Notes under the pieces: model-generated | Seen by the model: the letters and a program-made list of their open reading frames with translations, nothing else | Told to the model about the DNA's origin: nothing | Database searches by the model: none | Source of the DNA: Flavobacterium sp. I3-2 | GTDB lineage: Bacteria; Bacteroidota; Bacteroidia; Flavobacteriales; Flavobacteriaceae | Direction of reading: 5' to 3' | DNA: 64,000 nt | Assembly (NCBI RefSeq): GCF_013389595.1 | Contig: NZ_CP058306.1 | Span: 1,364,001-1,428,000 of the forward strand | Position numbers and translations under genes: made by a program | In this document: positions 1-9,131 of the stretch, one piece after another | How the letters are laid out: the number at the start of each line of letters is the position of its first letter | How positions within the stretch are numbered: the stretch's first letter is position 1

Positions 1-1
1 G

Positions 2-406
2 TTAGCAAAAGATTTAAAAGATGAAATTGTGAAGTCCTTTAGTTTGGATCGAATTTCTAAATTAGATGTTTTGAAAGACGCTTTTTTTACCAAAATAAAT
101 TTTGATGTTGAGAAAGAATATCAACATGTTTTTGGAATTTTGAAATCAGATTTAGAAATAGAAAAAATTCAAATATTATGTTCCGAAAGTCAATATCGAT
201 ATTTAGAAACGCTTCCTTTACATCAATCTCAAAAATTAATTCGTCAAGAAAATCAAAATTTTATCATTTCGTTAGAATTAATTCCGACGTATGATTTTAT
301 AATGGAAATTTTGGCTATGGGAAAAGAAGTTAAAGTTTTAGAACCTAAGGATTTGGTTATTGAAATAAAGGCGAAATTACTTGAAAATTTAGAGCAGTAT
401 TCTTGA
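2..406 (+). CDS. WYL-domain transcriptional regulator, C-terminal fragment
   Basis: The reading frame is open to the left edge of the window, so this is the 3' part of a longer gene; the GTG at 29 is inside the frame and is not a convincing start. The visible 134 residues look like the end of a WYL (Sm-like) ligand-sensing domain: a strand-rich part with a gate-type segment (GKEVKVLEPKDLVIEIK) followed by the closing helix that ends most WYL regulators. The family usually has an N-terminal HTH, which would lie outside the window. No terminator is obvious before topA, about 120 bases further on. The family call is from pattern recognition, and its regulon cannot be inferred. Confidence 0.6.
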   Translation, partial: LAKDLKDEIVKSFSLDRISKLDVLKDAFFTKINFDVEKEYQHVFGILKSDLEIEKIQILCSESQYRYLETLPLHQSQKLIRQENQNFIISLELIPTYDFIMEILAMGKEVKVLEPKDLVIEIKAKLLENLEQYS

Positions 407-526
407 TTTTTTTAAATGATTTAACTCGGTATATATATTAAGGTATGAGAAAAATCGCAATTTTAAAATTGAAAAATCTTTTATATTAAAAAAATCCTAT
501 ATTTTTGTCTCACAAAAAAATGAAGA

Positions 527-3064
527 ATGGCAAAGAATTTAGTGATAGTGGAGTCGCCTGCTAAGGCAAAAACAATAGAGAAATTTTTAGGACCAGATTA
601 TCAAGTTGAATCTAGTTTCGGTCATATAGCCGATATTCCTGCTAAGGAAATGGGTATTGATATCGAAAATAATTTCAAACCAAAATATGAAGTTTCGCCT
701 GATAAAAAAGCGGTTGTAAAAAAATTAAAAGATCTTTCTAAAAAAGCAGAAACGGTTTGGTTAGCATCCGATGAAGACCGCGAGGGTGAGGCGATTGCGT
801 GGCACTTGGCGGAAGAATTAAAATTGAAAGAGGAAAATACAAAACGTATTGTTTTTCATGAAATCACTAAAACTGCAATTCTAAAAGCGATTGATAATCC
901 TCGTCAAATTGATTATAATTTGGTTAATGCGCAACAAGCACGTCGTGTATTGGATCGTTTAGTTGGTTATGAATTGTCTCCAGTTTTATGGAAAAAAGTT
1001 CGTAGCGGATTATCTGCTGGTCGTGTGCAATCTGTTTCAGTTCGTTTGATTGTTGAGCGTGAAAAAGAAATTGATGCATTTAAGCCACAAGGTTCATTTA
1101 GTGTAACTGCTGATTTTTTTACAGAAAAAGGAAAGTCTTTTAAAGCGAAACTTCCTAAAAATTTTAAAACAAAAGAAGAGGCGCAAAACTTCTTACAACA
1201 AAATATCGGTGCGCAATTTAAAGTTTCGGATTTAGAAACAAAACCGACAAAAAAATCTCCTGCTGCACCTTTTACAACTTCAACATTACAACAAGAAGCT
1301 TCTCGTAAATTATATTATTCGGTTGGTCAGACGATGATGTTGGCACAACGTTTATACGAAAGTGGATTGATTACTTATATGAGAACAGATAGTGTGAATC
1401 TTTCTCAAGATGCGATGGCTGCGGCTGAAGCAGAGATTATAAAATCATACGGCGCTGAATTTAGCAAACCTCGAGTTTATGCTACAAAAGCTAAAGGAGC
1501 TCAAGAAGCGCATGAGGCGATTCGTCCTACGGATATGTCGCGTCATTCGGTAAATATTGATCGTGATCAAGCACGATTGTATGATTTGATTTGGAAACGT
1601 ACTTTGGCTTCTCAAATGAGTGATGCAGCTTTAGAACGTACCAATGTAAATATCGTTGCTGATAAACATAAAGAGCATTTTCATGCAACTGGAGAAGTGC
1701 TACTTTTTGAAGGTTTCTTAAAAGTATATCTTGAAGGTCATGATGATGACGAAGAAGAACAAGAGGGAATGTTACCTGCTTTAAAAGTAAACGAACCTTT
1801 GCAAAATAACGGAATTATTGCAACAGAACGTTTTTCTCGTCCGCCTGCTCGTTATACAGAAGCTGCCTTGGTTAAAAAATTAGAAGAGTTAGGGATTGGT
1901 CGTCCTTCAACTTATGCACCGACAATTTCTACGATTGTTGCACGAAATTATATCGAAAAAGGAACTGCTGAAGGAACCGAACGTAAATATGAAGTTCTGA
2001 GATTGGTAGGGAATGAAGTACAAGCTTCGGTTCAGATTGAAAAAGTAGGTGCTGATAAAGGAAAGTTGATTCCAACAGATATCGGGATTATTGTTACTGA
2101 TTTCTTAGTTAAGAATTTTGAATCTATTTTGGATTACAATTTTACAGCAAAGGTCGAAGAAGATTTTGATGAAATTGCTGCAGGTAACGAAGATTGGACT
2201 AAGATGATGAATGATTTTTATAGTCATTTTCATCCGATTGTAAAAGATGTAGAACAAAATGCTGATCGTGAATCAGGAGAACGTATATTAGGAACGGATC
2301 CAAAATCAGGTAAACCTATTTTAGTTCGTTTAGGGAAATTTGGACCAATGGCTCAAATTGGTAATGCTGAAGACGAAGAAAAACAATTTGCAAGTTTACG
2401 TCCCGATCAAAATATTGGAACGATTACTTTAGACGAAGCATTGACGTTGTTTTTATTACCTAAAATGTTAGGTGAATTTGAAGGTGAAGAAGTTGAGGTG
2501 AATAATGGACGTTTTGGTCCTTATGTGCGTCATGGTTCTGTGTTTATTTCACTTCCAAGAGGAGAAGAGCCGTTAGATGTAAATATGGAACGTGCGGTTG
2601 TTTTAATTAAAGAAAAACAAAAAGCAGATGCGCCAATTGCAACTTACGATACTTTACCTGTTCAAAAAGGAGTAGGTCGTTTCGGACCATTCATCAAATG
2701 GAATGGAATGTTTATTAACGTAAATAAAAAATACGATTTTGATAATCTTTCTCAGAGTGATATCAATACATTAATTGAAGAAAAACTTCAAAAAGAAATT
2801 GATAAGGTTATTCACAATTGGGAAGAGGAAGGAATTCGAGTTGAAAAAGCACGTTGGGGACGTTCGGTTATTTTACAAGGAAAAATAAAAATCGAATTGT
2901 CTAAAGATGTAGATGCAGCAGCAATGACTTTGGATGAGGTTAAGAAACTTATCGAGGAAAAAGCTCCTGCTAAAAAAACAGCTGCTAAAAAGACAACGAC
3001 AGCAAAAAAAGCTCCAGCGAAAAAAACAACAACAGCTAAAAAAACAACAACCAAAAAGAAATAG
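527..3064 (+). CDS. topA: DNA topoisomerase I (type IA)
   Basis: Relaxes negatively supercoiled DNA through a transient 5'-phosphotyrosine break. The 845 residues begin with a TOPRIM domain (KNLVIVESPAKAKTI) that carries the acidic metal site DEDREGE at 82-88. The catalytic tyrosine is Tyr284 in GLITYMRTDS. After the toroidal core come glycine-rich C-terminal topoisomerase repeats (GRFGPYVRHG, VGRFGPFIKWNG). I see no cysteine zinc ribbons, which fits the Bacteroidota form. The last ~40 residues are a low-complexity Lys/Ala/Thr tail, probably a nonspecific DNA grip. The ATG at 527 starts directly with the TOPRIM strand; an ATG at 520 is out of frame. A TATTTTTG box at 500-507 fits the -7 promoter consensus. 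The downstream arginase-fold gene starts 3 bases after the stop, so the two are probably co-transcribed. Confidence 0.97.
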   Translation: MAKNLVIVESPAKAKTIEKFLGPDYQVESSFGHIADIPAKEMGIDIENNFKPKYEVSPDKKAVVKKLKDLSKKAETVWLASDEDREGEAIAWHLAEELKLKEENTKRIVFHEITKTAILKAIDNPRQIDYNLVNAQQARRVLDRLVGYELSPVLWKKVRSGLSAGRVQSVSVRLIVEREKEIDAFKPQGSFSVTADFFTEKGKSFKAKLPKNFKTKEEAQNFLQQNIGAQFKVSDLETKPTKKSPAAPFTTSTLQQEASRKLYYSVGQTMMLAQRLYESGLITYMRTDSVNLSQDAMAAAEAEIIKSYGAEFSKPRVYATKAKGAQEAHEAIRPTDMSRHSVNIDRDQARLYDLIWKRTLASQMSDAALERTNVNIVADKHKEHFHATGEVLLFEGFLKVYLEGHDDDEEEQEGMLPALKVNEPLQNNGIIATERFSRPPARYTEAALVKKLEELGIGRPSTYAPTISTIVARNYIEKGTAEGTERKYEVLRLVGNEVQASVQIEKVGADKGKLIPTDIGIIVTDFLVKNFESILDYNFTAKVEEDFDEIAAGNEDWTKMMNDFYSHFHPIVKDVEQNADRESGERILGTDPKSGKPILVRLGKFGPMAQIGNAEDEEKQFASLRPDQNIGTITLDEALTLFLLPKMLGEFEGEEVEVNNGRFGPYVRHGSVFISLPRGEEPLDVNMERAVVLIKEKQKADAPIATYDTLPVQKGVGRFGPFIKWNGMFINVNKKYDFDNLSQSDINTLIEEKLQKEIDKVIHNWEEEGIRVEKARWGRSVILQGKIKIELSKDVDAAAMTLDEVKKLIEEKAPAKKTAAKKTTTAKKAPAKKTTTAKKTTTKKK

Positions 3065-3067
3065 GAA

Positions 3068-4213
3068 ATGATTTATGATTTTTTAAAACCTGTTTCAAAT
3101 GATATAATTGAATTTGTAAATACATTACCAAATCATTCAATTGGTAAGAATACGGTTTTTCATACAGAAGATTCTTTTCCAGAATTAGAAGGTTTTTCGT
3201 TTGCATTACTAACTGTAAATGAAACACGAGGGAATAATCCATCAAAAATAGAGTTGGATTTTACATTTATTAGGCAACAATTTTATAGTTTGTTTCCTGG
3301 AAATTGGAATTCTAAATTAGTCGATTTAGGACAAATTGAAGCTGGAAATTCTGTAGAAGATACTTATTTTTTACTAAAAAATGTAATTGCAGATTTGTTG
3401 AGAAATAAAATAATTCCTTTGGTTTTAGGAGGTTCTCAAGATTTAACTTATGCGATTTATCGTGGTTATGACGCTCTTGAACAGATGGTTAATTTTGTGT
3501 CAATCGATAGTAAAATTGATGTCGTTTCGGATATGGTAAATCCATCGGAATCTTTTATTTCAAGAATTATTATGGAAGAGCCAAATAATTTATATAATTT
3601 TTGTAATATTGGATACCAAACGTATTATAATTCGCAAGAAGAAATAGATTTGATTGATAAAATGTATTTTGAAGCTTATCGTTTAGGCGAAGTTGTAAAT
3701 AACATACAAATCACTGAGCCGATATTAAGAGATGCTGATGTTGTGAGTTTGGATTTGAATGCTATTAAATCTTCTGATTTAGGAAGTTTTACAAAGTACA
3801 ATCCAAATGGCTTTGATGGACGTGAAATTTGCGCTTTAGCACGATATTCTGGTATAAGTGACCGTGTGAGTTCGTTTGGGATTTTTAATATTAACAACGA
3901 TTTTAAAGAAAGTTTGTTGATTGCTCAGATTTTATGGTATTTTTGTGAGGGATTTAATTTCAGAATGAATGAATATCCCTATATTAGCAAAATATCTTAT
4001 TTTAAATATATAGTTCCGCTAGAAGAACAAGAATTAATTTTCTACAAAAGTGATCGTTCAGATCGTTGGTGGATTGAAACAGAGGTGTTTGGAGATGATT
4101 TGTCTTCTGAACGTAAGGTTTTGTTTCCATGTTCCTACTCCGATTATGAGATGGCTTTAAGTCAAGTTATTCCTGAAAGATGGTGGCGCGCAGTTAAAAA
4201 ACAATTGATGTAA
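3068..4213 (+). CDS. arginase/formimidoylglutamase-fold protein with degenerate metal site
   Basis: The 381 residues follow the arginase/agmatinase/formimidoylglutamase (ureohydrolase) fold and would normally be annotated as formimidoylglutamase. The three metal motifs can be located but are altered. The GGDHS motif is GGSQD (121-125), so the His ligand is Gln124. DAHxD is DSKID (147-151), so the His ligand is Lys149. SxDxDxxDP is SLDLNAIKS (227-235), so the second Asp is Asn231. Only Asp147, Asp151 and Asp229 remain of the six usual Mn ligands, so hydrolase activity is doubtful. It starts 3 bases after topA and lies just upstream of gldK. A role as a non-catalytic scaffold or sensor is inference; the fold call is fairly secure, the enzyme name is not. 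Confidence 0.7.
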   Translation: MIYDFLKPVSNDIIEFVNTLPNHSIGKNTVFHTEDSFPELEGFSFALLTVNETRGNNPSKIELDFTFIRQQFYSLFPGNWNSKLVDLGQIEAGNSVEDTYFLLKNVIADLLRNKIIPLVLGGSQDLTYAIYRGYDALEQMVNFVSIDSKIDVVSDMVNPSESFISRIIMEEPNNLYNFCNIGYQTYYNSQEEIDLIDKMYFEAYRLGEVVNNIQITEPILRDADVVSLDLNAIKSSDLGSFTKYNPNGFDGREICALARYSGISDRVSSFGIFNINNDFKESLLIAQILWYFCEGFNFRMNEYPYISKISYFKYIVPLEEQELIFYKSDRSDRWWIETEVFGDDLSSERKVLFPCSYSDYEMALSQVIPERWWRAVKKQLM

Positions 4214-4337
4214 CTTAATATAAAACATTAATTGTTAAATAAAAATTAATTTTTTTTTTGTTTTCGTTGTATAATTGAAAATAAATAAATAGGTTTACGC
4301 TTTCGAAATAATTAAAATTATAAACCCCAAGAAATAT

Positions 4338-5759
4338 ATGAAGAAGTTCATTACACTTTCAGCAGTTGTTTCATTGTTATTCAGTTGTGGTTCTGGAGAC
4401 AGAGGTGAGCTACTAAACGGTGCTCAAGGTAAAAGATGGATTACTGAAAAGCCACAAGGGATGGCTTACATTCCAGGTGGGACTTTTACAATGGGAAGTA
4501 CTCATGAAGATTTATTAGGCGCTCAAGATGCTCCTGTTAGAACAGTAACTGTTGGTTCTTTCTACATGGACGAAACTGAAATTACAAATAATCAGTACCG
4601 AAAATTTGTTGATTTTGTTAGAGATTCTATTGTCCGTACACGATTAGCTATCATGGCTGACGAAATGGGAATGGACGCAAGTGCTGGAGGAATTGGATTA
4701 TATGCTTTTCAAGAGGTTCAAGATCCTTCTTTAAATCAGAATCAATCTGCTTACGATCGTTATATGTATGATAACTACTATAGCATGGCTATGGATCAAG
4801 ATGAATATGCAGGGCGAAGATTAAATAAGAATGCAAGATTAATCGATAATCCTCAAAGATATCCTGATGAATATTATACTGAGGTTATGGATTCATTAAC
4901 AATTCCATCTGCTGATTCATTTTTTGGTGTTCCATCTTTTGATGTTTCAAAATTAAAATTCAAGTATTCTTGGATGGATAAAGAATCTGCTATTAGAGAT
5001 AACAATACAAGTGCTAGAGATAGAAGATCTAAATATTTAAAAACAGAGATTGTAAACGTGTATCCTGATACAACTCGTTGGGTAAAAGAATTTAATTATT
5101 CTTATAATGAGCCAATGCATGACGAATATTTTTGGCACGAAGCTTACGGAGAATATCCTGTAGTTGGTGTTAACTGGTATCAAGCAAAAGCTTTTGCTGC
5201 ATGGAGAACTTTATATAAAAACTCACATTTAAAATCTCGTAAAGCAAACGTTACCTTAAACGAATATCGTTTGCCATCTGAAACAGAATGGGAATATGCA
5301 GCTCGTGGTGGAATCGAAAAAGGAATGTATCCTTGGGGTGGTCCATATACAACAGATGAGAAAGCTTGTTTCTTAGCAAACTTTAAACCAGACCGTGGTG
5401 ATTATGCTGAAGATGGAGCGTTGTTTACAGCTGAAGCAAGATCATATAAACCTAATGGTTATAATTTATATAATATGGCTGGTAACGTTGCAGAGTGGAC
5501 GAACACACCTTACGATGAATCTGCTTATTTATTAAATTCGGCTTTAAAACCTAAAGATAAAGCAACTATTGCAAATCCATTCAAAGTGGTTCGTGGTGGT
5601 TCTTGGAGAGATGTTTCTTATTTCTTAAGAGTTTCAACTCGTGATAAAGAAAACGCTGATTCATCTCGTAGCTACATTGGATTCAGAAACGTAGTATCTG
5701 CACCTGGGCCAAATAGTGGTGAAGCTTCTTCAGCTGCAAGCGGAAGAAATAAACGTTAA
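4338..5759 (+). CDS. gldK: GldK, T9SS/gliding-motility ring lipoprotein
   Basis: Outer-membrane-associated lipoprotein that forms the periplasmic ring of the type IX secretion system with GldN. The signal peptide ends in a lipobox with Cys17 (LLFSCGSG). The mature protein has the formylglycine-generating-enzyme/sulfatase-modifying fold: it opens with MAYIPGGTFTMGS (42-54), has the central W/Y-rich segment EYPVVGVNWYQAKAFAAWR, and closes with VVRGGSWRD...IGFRNV. The family uses this fold structurally rather than for catalysis. A long insert (about 95-250) carries the GldK-specific sequence. It is first of four closely spaced genes (gaps of 51, 29 and 18 bases) in the canonical order gldKLMN. 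Length and order match the Flavobacterium genes. Confidence 0.96.
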   Translation: MKKFITLSAVVSLLFSCGSGDRGELLNGAQGKRWITEKPQGMAYIPGGTFTMGSTHEDLLGAQDAPVRTVTVGSFYMDETEITNNQYRKFVDFVRDSIVRTRLAIMADEMGMDASAGGIGLYAFQEVQDPSLNQNQSAYDRYMYDNYYSMAMDQDEYAGRRLNKNARLIDNPQRYPDEYYTEVMDSLTIPSADSFFGVPSFDVSKLKFKYSWMDKESAIRDNNTSARDRRSKYLKTEIVNVYPDTTRWVKEFNYSYNEPMHDEYFWHEAYGEYPVVGVNWYQAKAFAAWRTLYKNSHLKSRKANVTLNEYRLPSETEWEYAARGGIEKGMYPWGGPYTTDEKACFLANFKPDRGDYAEDGALFTAEARSYKPNGYNLYNMAGNVAEWTNTPYDESAYLLNSALKPKDKATIANPFKVVRGGSWRDVSYFLRVSTRDKENADSSRSYIGFRNVVSAPGPNSGEASSAASGRNKR

Positions 5760-5810
5760 TAAATTAAATCTCTATAAACTATATAAAAAAATATTAAATA
5801 AATTAGAATT

Positions 5811-6587
5811 ATGGCAATACCTAAAAAATTAATGAACTTCTGCTATGGTATGGGTGCGGCGGTTGTAATCGTTGGAGCTTTATTTAAAATTACTCATATT
5901 GAGTTAGGACCTTTGAATGGTAATAACATGTTAACAGTTGGTTTATTGGTAGAAGCGTTAATCTTTGCTATTTCAGCTTTCGAACCAGTAGATGAAGATT
6001 TGGATTGGTCTCGTGTTTATCCTGAATTAAAAGGTGGTGAGCCTCGTAAAATGCAAGTAGGTGGAGTAGTTCAAACTTCTTCTGTTGCTGGAACAACACC
6101 AATTTCAGTTCAACAAACTGCACCAGTTTCTAATCAAAAAGCTGTTCCTGCTTCTTCTTTTCAAACGACTGCTCCAGTTTATTCAGGAAGTGTTGCTTCT
6201 TCAGGAGAAGAAAGTGGTATGTTATCTGAAAAATTAGATAAAATTTTAAGAGACGCTAAAATTGATGGTCAATTGATGGCTAGTTTAAGTAATAGTATCA
6301 AAAACTTTGAAGCTGCTGCTAAAGGTATTGCTCCAACTGTTGATGCTGTGGCTTCTTCTAATAGATATGCTGAAGAAATGACTTTAGCTGCTACGCAGTT
6401 AGAATCTTTAAATGCTATGTATAAAGTTCAATTAGACAGCGCAACTAAAAATGCTGATATTAACCGTGAGGTTGCAGAAAATAACTTAAAGTTAAAAGAA
6501 CAAATGCAGTCGTTGACTTCGAACTTGTCAACTTTAAATGCAGTTTATGGTGGAATGTTATCTGCAATGGGTAAAGCATCTAATTAG
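5811..6587 (+). CDS. gldL: GldL, T9SS inner-membrane motor protein
   Basis: Inner-membrane partner of GldM; the GldLM complex converts proton motive force into T9SS motor movement. Two transmembrane helices are visible near the N-terminus, at about residues 9-28 and 39-57. Helix two carries an intramembrane glutamate (Glu48, in GLLVEALIF), the equivalent of the glutamate implicated in proton coupling. The rest is cytoplasmic: a Ser/Thr/Gln/Pro-rich linker (about 80-135), then a long helical region (about 140-258). Its 258 residues are slightly longer than some homologues because of the linker. It sits between gldK and gldM. Confidence 0.96.
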   Translation: MAIPKKLMNFCYGMGAAVVIVGALFKITHIELGPLNGNNMLTVGLLVEALIFAISAFEPVDEDLDWSRVYPELKGGEPRKMQVGGVVQTSSVAGTTPISVQQTAPVSNQKAVPASSFQTTAPVYSGSVASSGEESGMLSEKLDKILRDAKIDGQLMASLSNSIKNFEAAAKGIAPTVDAVASSNRYAEEMTLAATQLESLNAMYKVQLDSATKNADINREVAENNLKLKEQMQSLTSNLSTLNAVYGGMLSAMGKASN

Positions 6588-6616
6588 TATTAATCTTTAA
6601 AAAAATCTAATTAGAA

Positions 6617-8179
6617 ATGGCAGGAGGAAAACAAACCCCAAGACAGAAGATGATTAACCTGATGTATTTGGTGTTCATCGCGATGATGGCTCTTAATATG
6701 TCGAAAGAAGTTTTGACGGCTTTTGGATTGATGAATGAAAAGTTTGAAGCATCAAATCAAACGGCTCAATTAGTAAATGAGAATTTACTTAATGCAATGG
6801 CTAATCGTGCTGAAGATGATCCAGCTCGTTATTTAGGCGATTATGAAAAGGCGCAACAAATCAGTAAAATTTCAAATGATTTTTACAATTATATAGGTAC
6901 ACTTAAAACTTCTTTGACTGAAAAAGTTGTTTTAGACGAAAAAACAGGAAAAATGCCTTATGAGCAAATGGATAAAGGTGAAGCAATTGATTATGGTTGG
7001 TTTGCCGGTGAAGGATATTCTGATAAAGGAAATGAAATCATCAAAAAATTTGCACAATATCGCGAAGATGTAAAGAAAGTATTAGGTAATGATGTTTCGT
7101 ATAAATTTTTAGTTGAAAATATTGATGCTAAATTTAGTACAGAAGATATCAAAGATTCTCAAGGTATTACAAAACCATTTTTAGATTATCACTATAAAGG
7201 TTTTCCTTCTATTGCATCTTTAGCTAAATTATCTGCTTTACAAAACGATGTTAGAGAAATCGAAGCTGAGGCTTTTAATATGTTCTTAGGAAATACATTA
7301 AAACAAGCAGCTTCTATGAAAAATTACCAAGCATTTGTTATTACAGATAAATCGGTATATTTTGCAGGAGAACCAATTAAAGGTAAAGTTGTTTTAGGTC
7401 GTTTCGATAAATCAACAGTTCCAACATCAGTTGTTGTAAACGGAAGTGCTGTCAATACTAAAAACATCGTTGATGGTCAAGTTGTTTTAAACATGACTGC
7501 TGGTTCTGTTGGAGAACACAAATTCAATGGTAAGTTTACTTTCATGGAAGATGGAAAGCCAGTAGTAGTTGATGTTCAAAACTCGAACTATGTTGTTGTT
7601 CCTCGTCCAAATTCAGCAACAATTGCAGCTGAAAAAATGAATGTTGTTTATATTGGATTAGATAACCCAATTTCAGTTTCATTTGCTGGGGTTTCTAATG
7701 ATAAAGTAAACGTTACATCTTCTATTGGTGGTTTAAGAAAAGTTGGAGAAGGAAAGTATATTTTAAAACCAACTGCTGGTCGTGAAGTAACAATTACTGC
7801 TAGTGGAACATTACCAGACGGTAAAGTAGTTTCTGATAAACAAGTTTTCCGTGTGAAAACAATTCCTGCAGCAAGAGGTACAATTCGCGGTGAATACGCA
7901 GCTAAAGGCCCAGTTGAAAACATGTTGATTTCTACTATTGGTGCTAAAATGGAAGATTTCGATTTCGAAGTGAATATTTCTGTTACAGAATGTATCGCAG
8001 TATTCCCAAGAATAGGTTCTACTAAATTATCAGGTGGTAGATGGAACGATGAAGCTAGAAGAATGGCTGAACGTTTAAAGCCTGGTGATGTAGTTCGTTT
8101 TACTGGAATAAAAACTAAGTTAACGGGTGCAGATATTCCAATGAAAACAGCTTCTGACGCAACTTATACAATACAATAA
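6617..8179 (+). CDS. gldM: GldM, T9SS motor shaft protein
   Basis: Single-span inner-membrane protein with a large periplasmic domain that crosses the periplasm to reach the GldK/GldN ring. The N-terminus AGGKQTPRQKM precedes one hydrophobic helix (about 12-32) and includes Arg9, the residue reported to pair with the GldL glutamate. The following ~490 residues are the helical D1 domain and then Ig-like periplasmic domains (for example PIKGKVVLGRFD and the region around KQVFRVKTIP). The length of 520 matches Flavobacterium GldM. The start follows gldL by 29 bases and gldN follows 18 bases after the stop, so co-transcription is very likely. Confidence 0.97.
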   Translation: MAGGKQTPRQKMINLMYLVFIAMMALNMSKEVLTAFGLMNEKFEASNQTAQLVNENLLNAMANRAEDDPARYLGDYEKAQQISKISNDFYNYIGTLKTSLTEKVVLDEKTGKMPYEQMDKGEAIDYGWFAGEGYSDKGNEIIKKFAQYREDVKKVLGNDVSYKFLVENIDAKFSTEDIKDSQGITKPFLDYHYKGFPSIASLAKLSALQNDVREIEAEAFNMFLGNTLKQAASMKNYQAFVITDKSVYFAGEPIKGKVVLGRFDKSTVPTSVVVNGSAVNTKNIVDGQVVLNMTAGSVGEHKFNGKFTFMEDGKPVVVDVQNSNYVVVPRPNSATIAAEKMNVVYIGLDNPISVSFAGVSNDKVNVTSSIGGLRKVGEGKYILKPTAGREVTITASGTLPDGKVVSDKQVFRVKTIPAARGTIRGEYAAKGPVENMLISTIGAKMEDFDFEVNISVTECIAVFPRIGSTKLSGGRWNDEARRMAERLKPGDVVRFTGIKTKLTGADIPMKTASDATYTIQ

Positions 8180-8197
8180 TATTTAAAATTTAATATT

Positions 8198-9079
8198 ATG
8201 ACATTTAATAAAATATCATTAATTGCAGTATCACTTTTTTCAAGTGTAACTATGTTTGCTCAGTCAGGTTTATTGAATGCACAATCTGCAAGTGAAATTG
8301 GTTTAAAACCAATGGAAGAGATTATTGCTAAATCTGAAGGGCCTATTGCTTACCAAAAAGTGAATGACAACGACATTCTTTTTGAAAAGAAAGTTTGGGA
8401 AAGAATTCCTTTAAATGAGCGTTCTAATTTTGTTTATTACTACCCTGAACGTGCTACTGTAGATAGAAAGCCTTTGTTTGATATTTTGAAAGAGGCTATC
8501 ATGAATAAAGAAATTACAGAAGTTTATTCTGACGAAAATTTCAGATCTAAATTAGATATAAAAGATTTAGATAGTAAATTCTATAGAACTGATACTACTG
8601 ATACAGGTAAAGAATACTTAATGTATGGAAATAAAGTGCCTGATGAATATATTGTTAGAACTCAGTTGAAACCTAGCGATGTAAAAGAATATCGCATCAT
8701 GGGAACTTGGTATTTCGATAGAAATGCAGGTGAGATGAAATATCGTTTGCTTGGATTAGCTCCAATTGTTGTAGATATCAATACGGTTGGTACAGATTAC
8801 GAAAGTGAAATTCCATTATTCTGGGTTTTCTTCCCTGGTGCTCGTCAAGTATTGTACGAAAACTATGCATATAACGAAAGAAATCCTGCTCAAAAAGTAA
8901 GTTTCGATTATTTATTTAATGCAAGAAAATTCAATAGTGTAATTTATAAAACTGATAATCAATACGGTGATGCCGCTATCGAAGATTACGTTAGAGAAAA
9001 TGCTATGGAGCAGTTGTTAGAAGCTGAACGTATCAAAGAATCTATCAGAAACTTTGAAGATGATTTATGGAATTACTAA
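8198..9079 (+). CDS. gldN: GldN, T9SS ring component
   Basis: Periplasmic partner of GldK in the T9SS ring. A signal peptide covers about residues 1-21 (ending VTMFAQ). The mature protein has the typical motifs of the family, such as the NDNDILFEKKVWERIPLNER region near residue 60 and the MGTWYFDRNAGEMKYRLLG stretch near 170. The length of 293 is a little below the ~310-325 of some homologues but has no obvious truncation. It is last of the gld cluster and is followed directly by a hairpin terminator. Confidence 0.95.
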   Translation: MTFNKISLIAVSLFSSVTMFAQSGLLNAQSASEIGLKPMEEIIAKSEGPIAYQKVNDNDILFEKKVWERIPLNERSNFVYYYPERATVDRKPLFDILKEAIMNKEITEVYSDENFRSKLDIKDLDSKFYRTDTTDTGKEYLMYGNKVPDEYIVRTQLKPSDVKEYRIMGTWYFDRNAGEMKYRLLGLAPIVVDINTVGTDYESEIPLFWVFFPGARQVLYENYAYNERNPAQKVSFDYLFNARKFNSVIYKTDNQYGDAAIEDYVRENAMEQLLEAERIKESIRNFEDDLWNY

Positions 9080-9100
9080 TTTTGTAAAATCTTAATATAA

Positions 9101-9124
9101 AACTCTTATCGTAAGGTAAGAGTT
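9101..9124 (+). terminator. intrinsic terminator after gldN
   Basis: An 8-bp perfect stem (AACTCTTA / TAAGAGTT) with an 8-nt loop is followed by a run of T. It closes the gldKLMN transcript immediately before the next start codon at 9132. Confidence 0.85.
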
Positions 9125-9131
9125 TTTTTAT

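Noticed and set aside
29..406. Full gene starting with GTG at 29
   Set aside because: The frame stays open to the left edge and the sequence begins mid-domain, so this is the tail of a larger gene.
2812..3054. Open frame on the minus strand opposite topA
   Set aside because: It is the antisense of the topA Lys/Thr tail, giving only Val/Phe/Ala low-complexity sequence.
3068..4213. Histidine-degradation formimidoylglutamase working with hutU
   Set aside because: Three metal ligands are missing and hutU is over 50 kb away without other hut genes.
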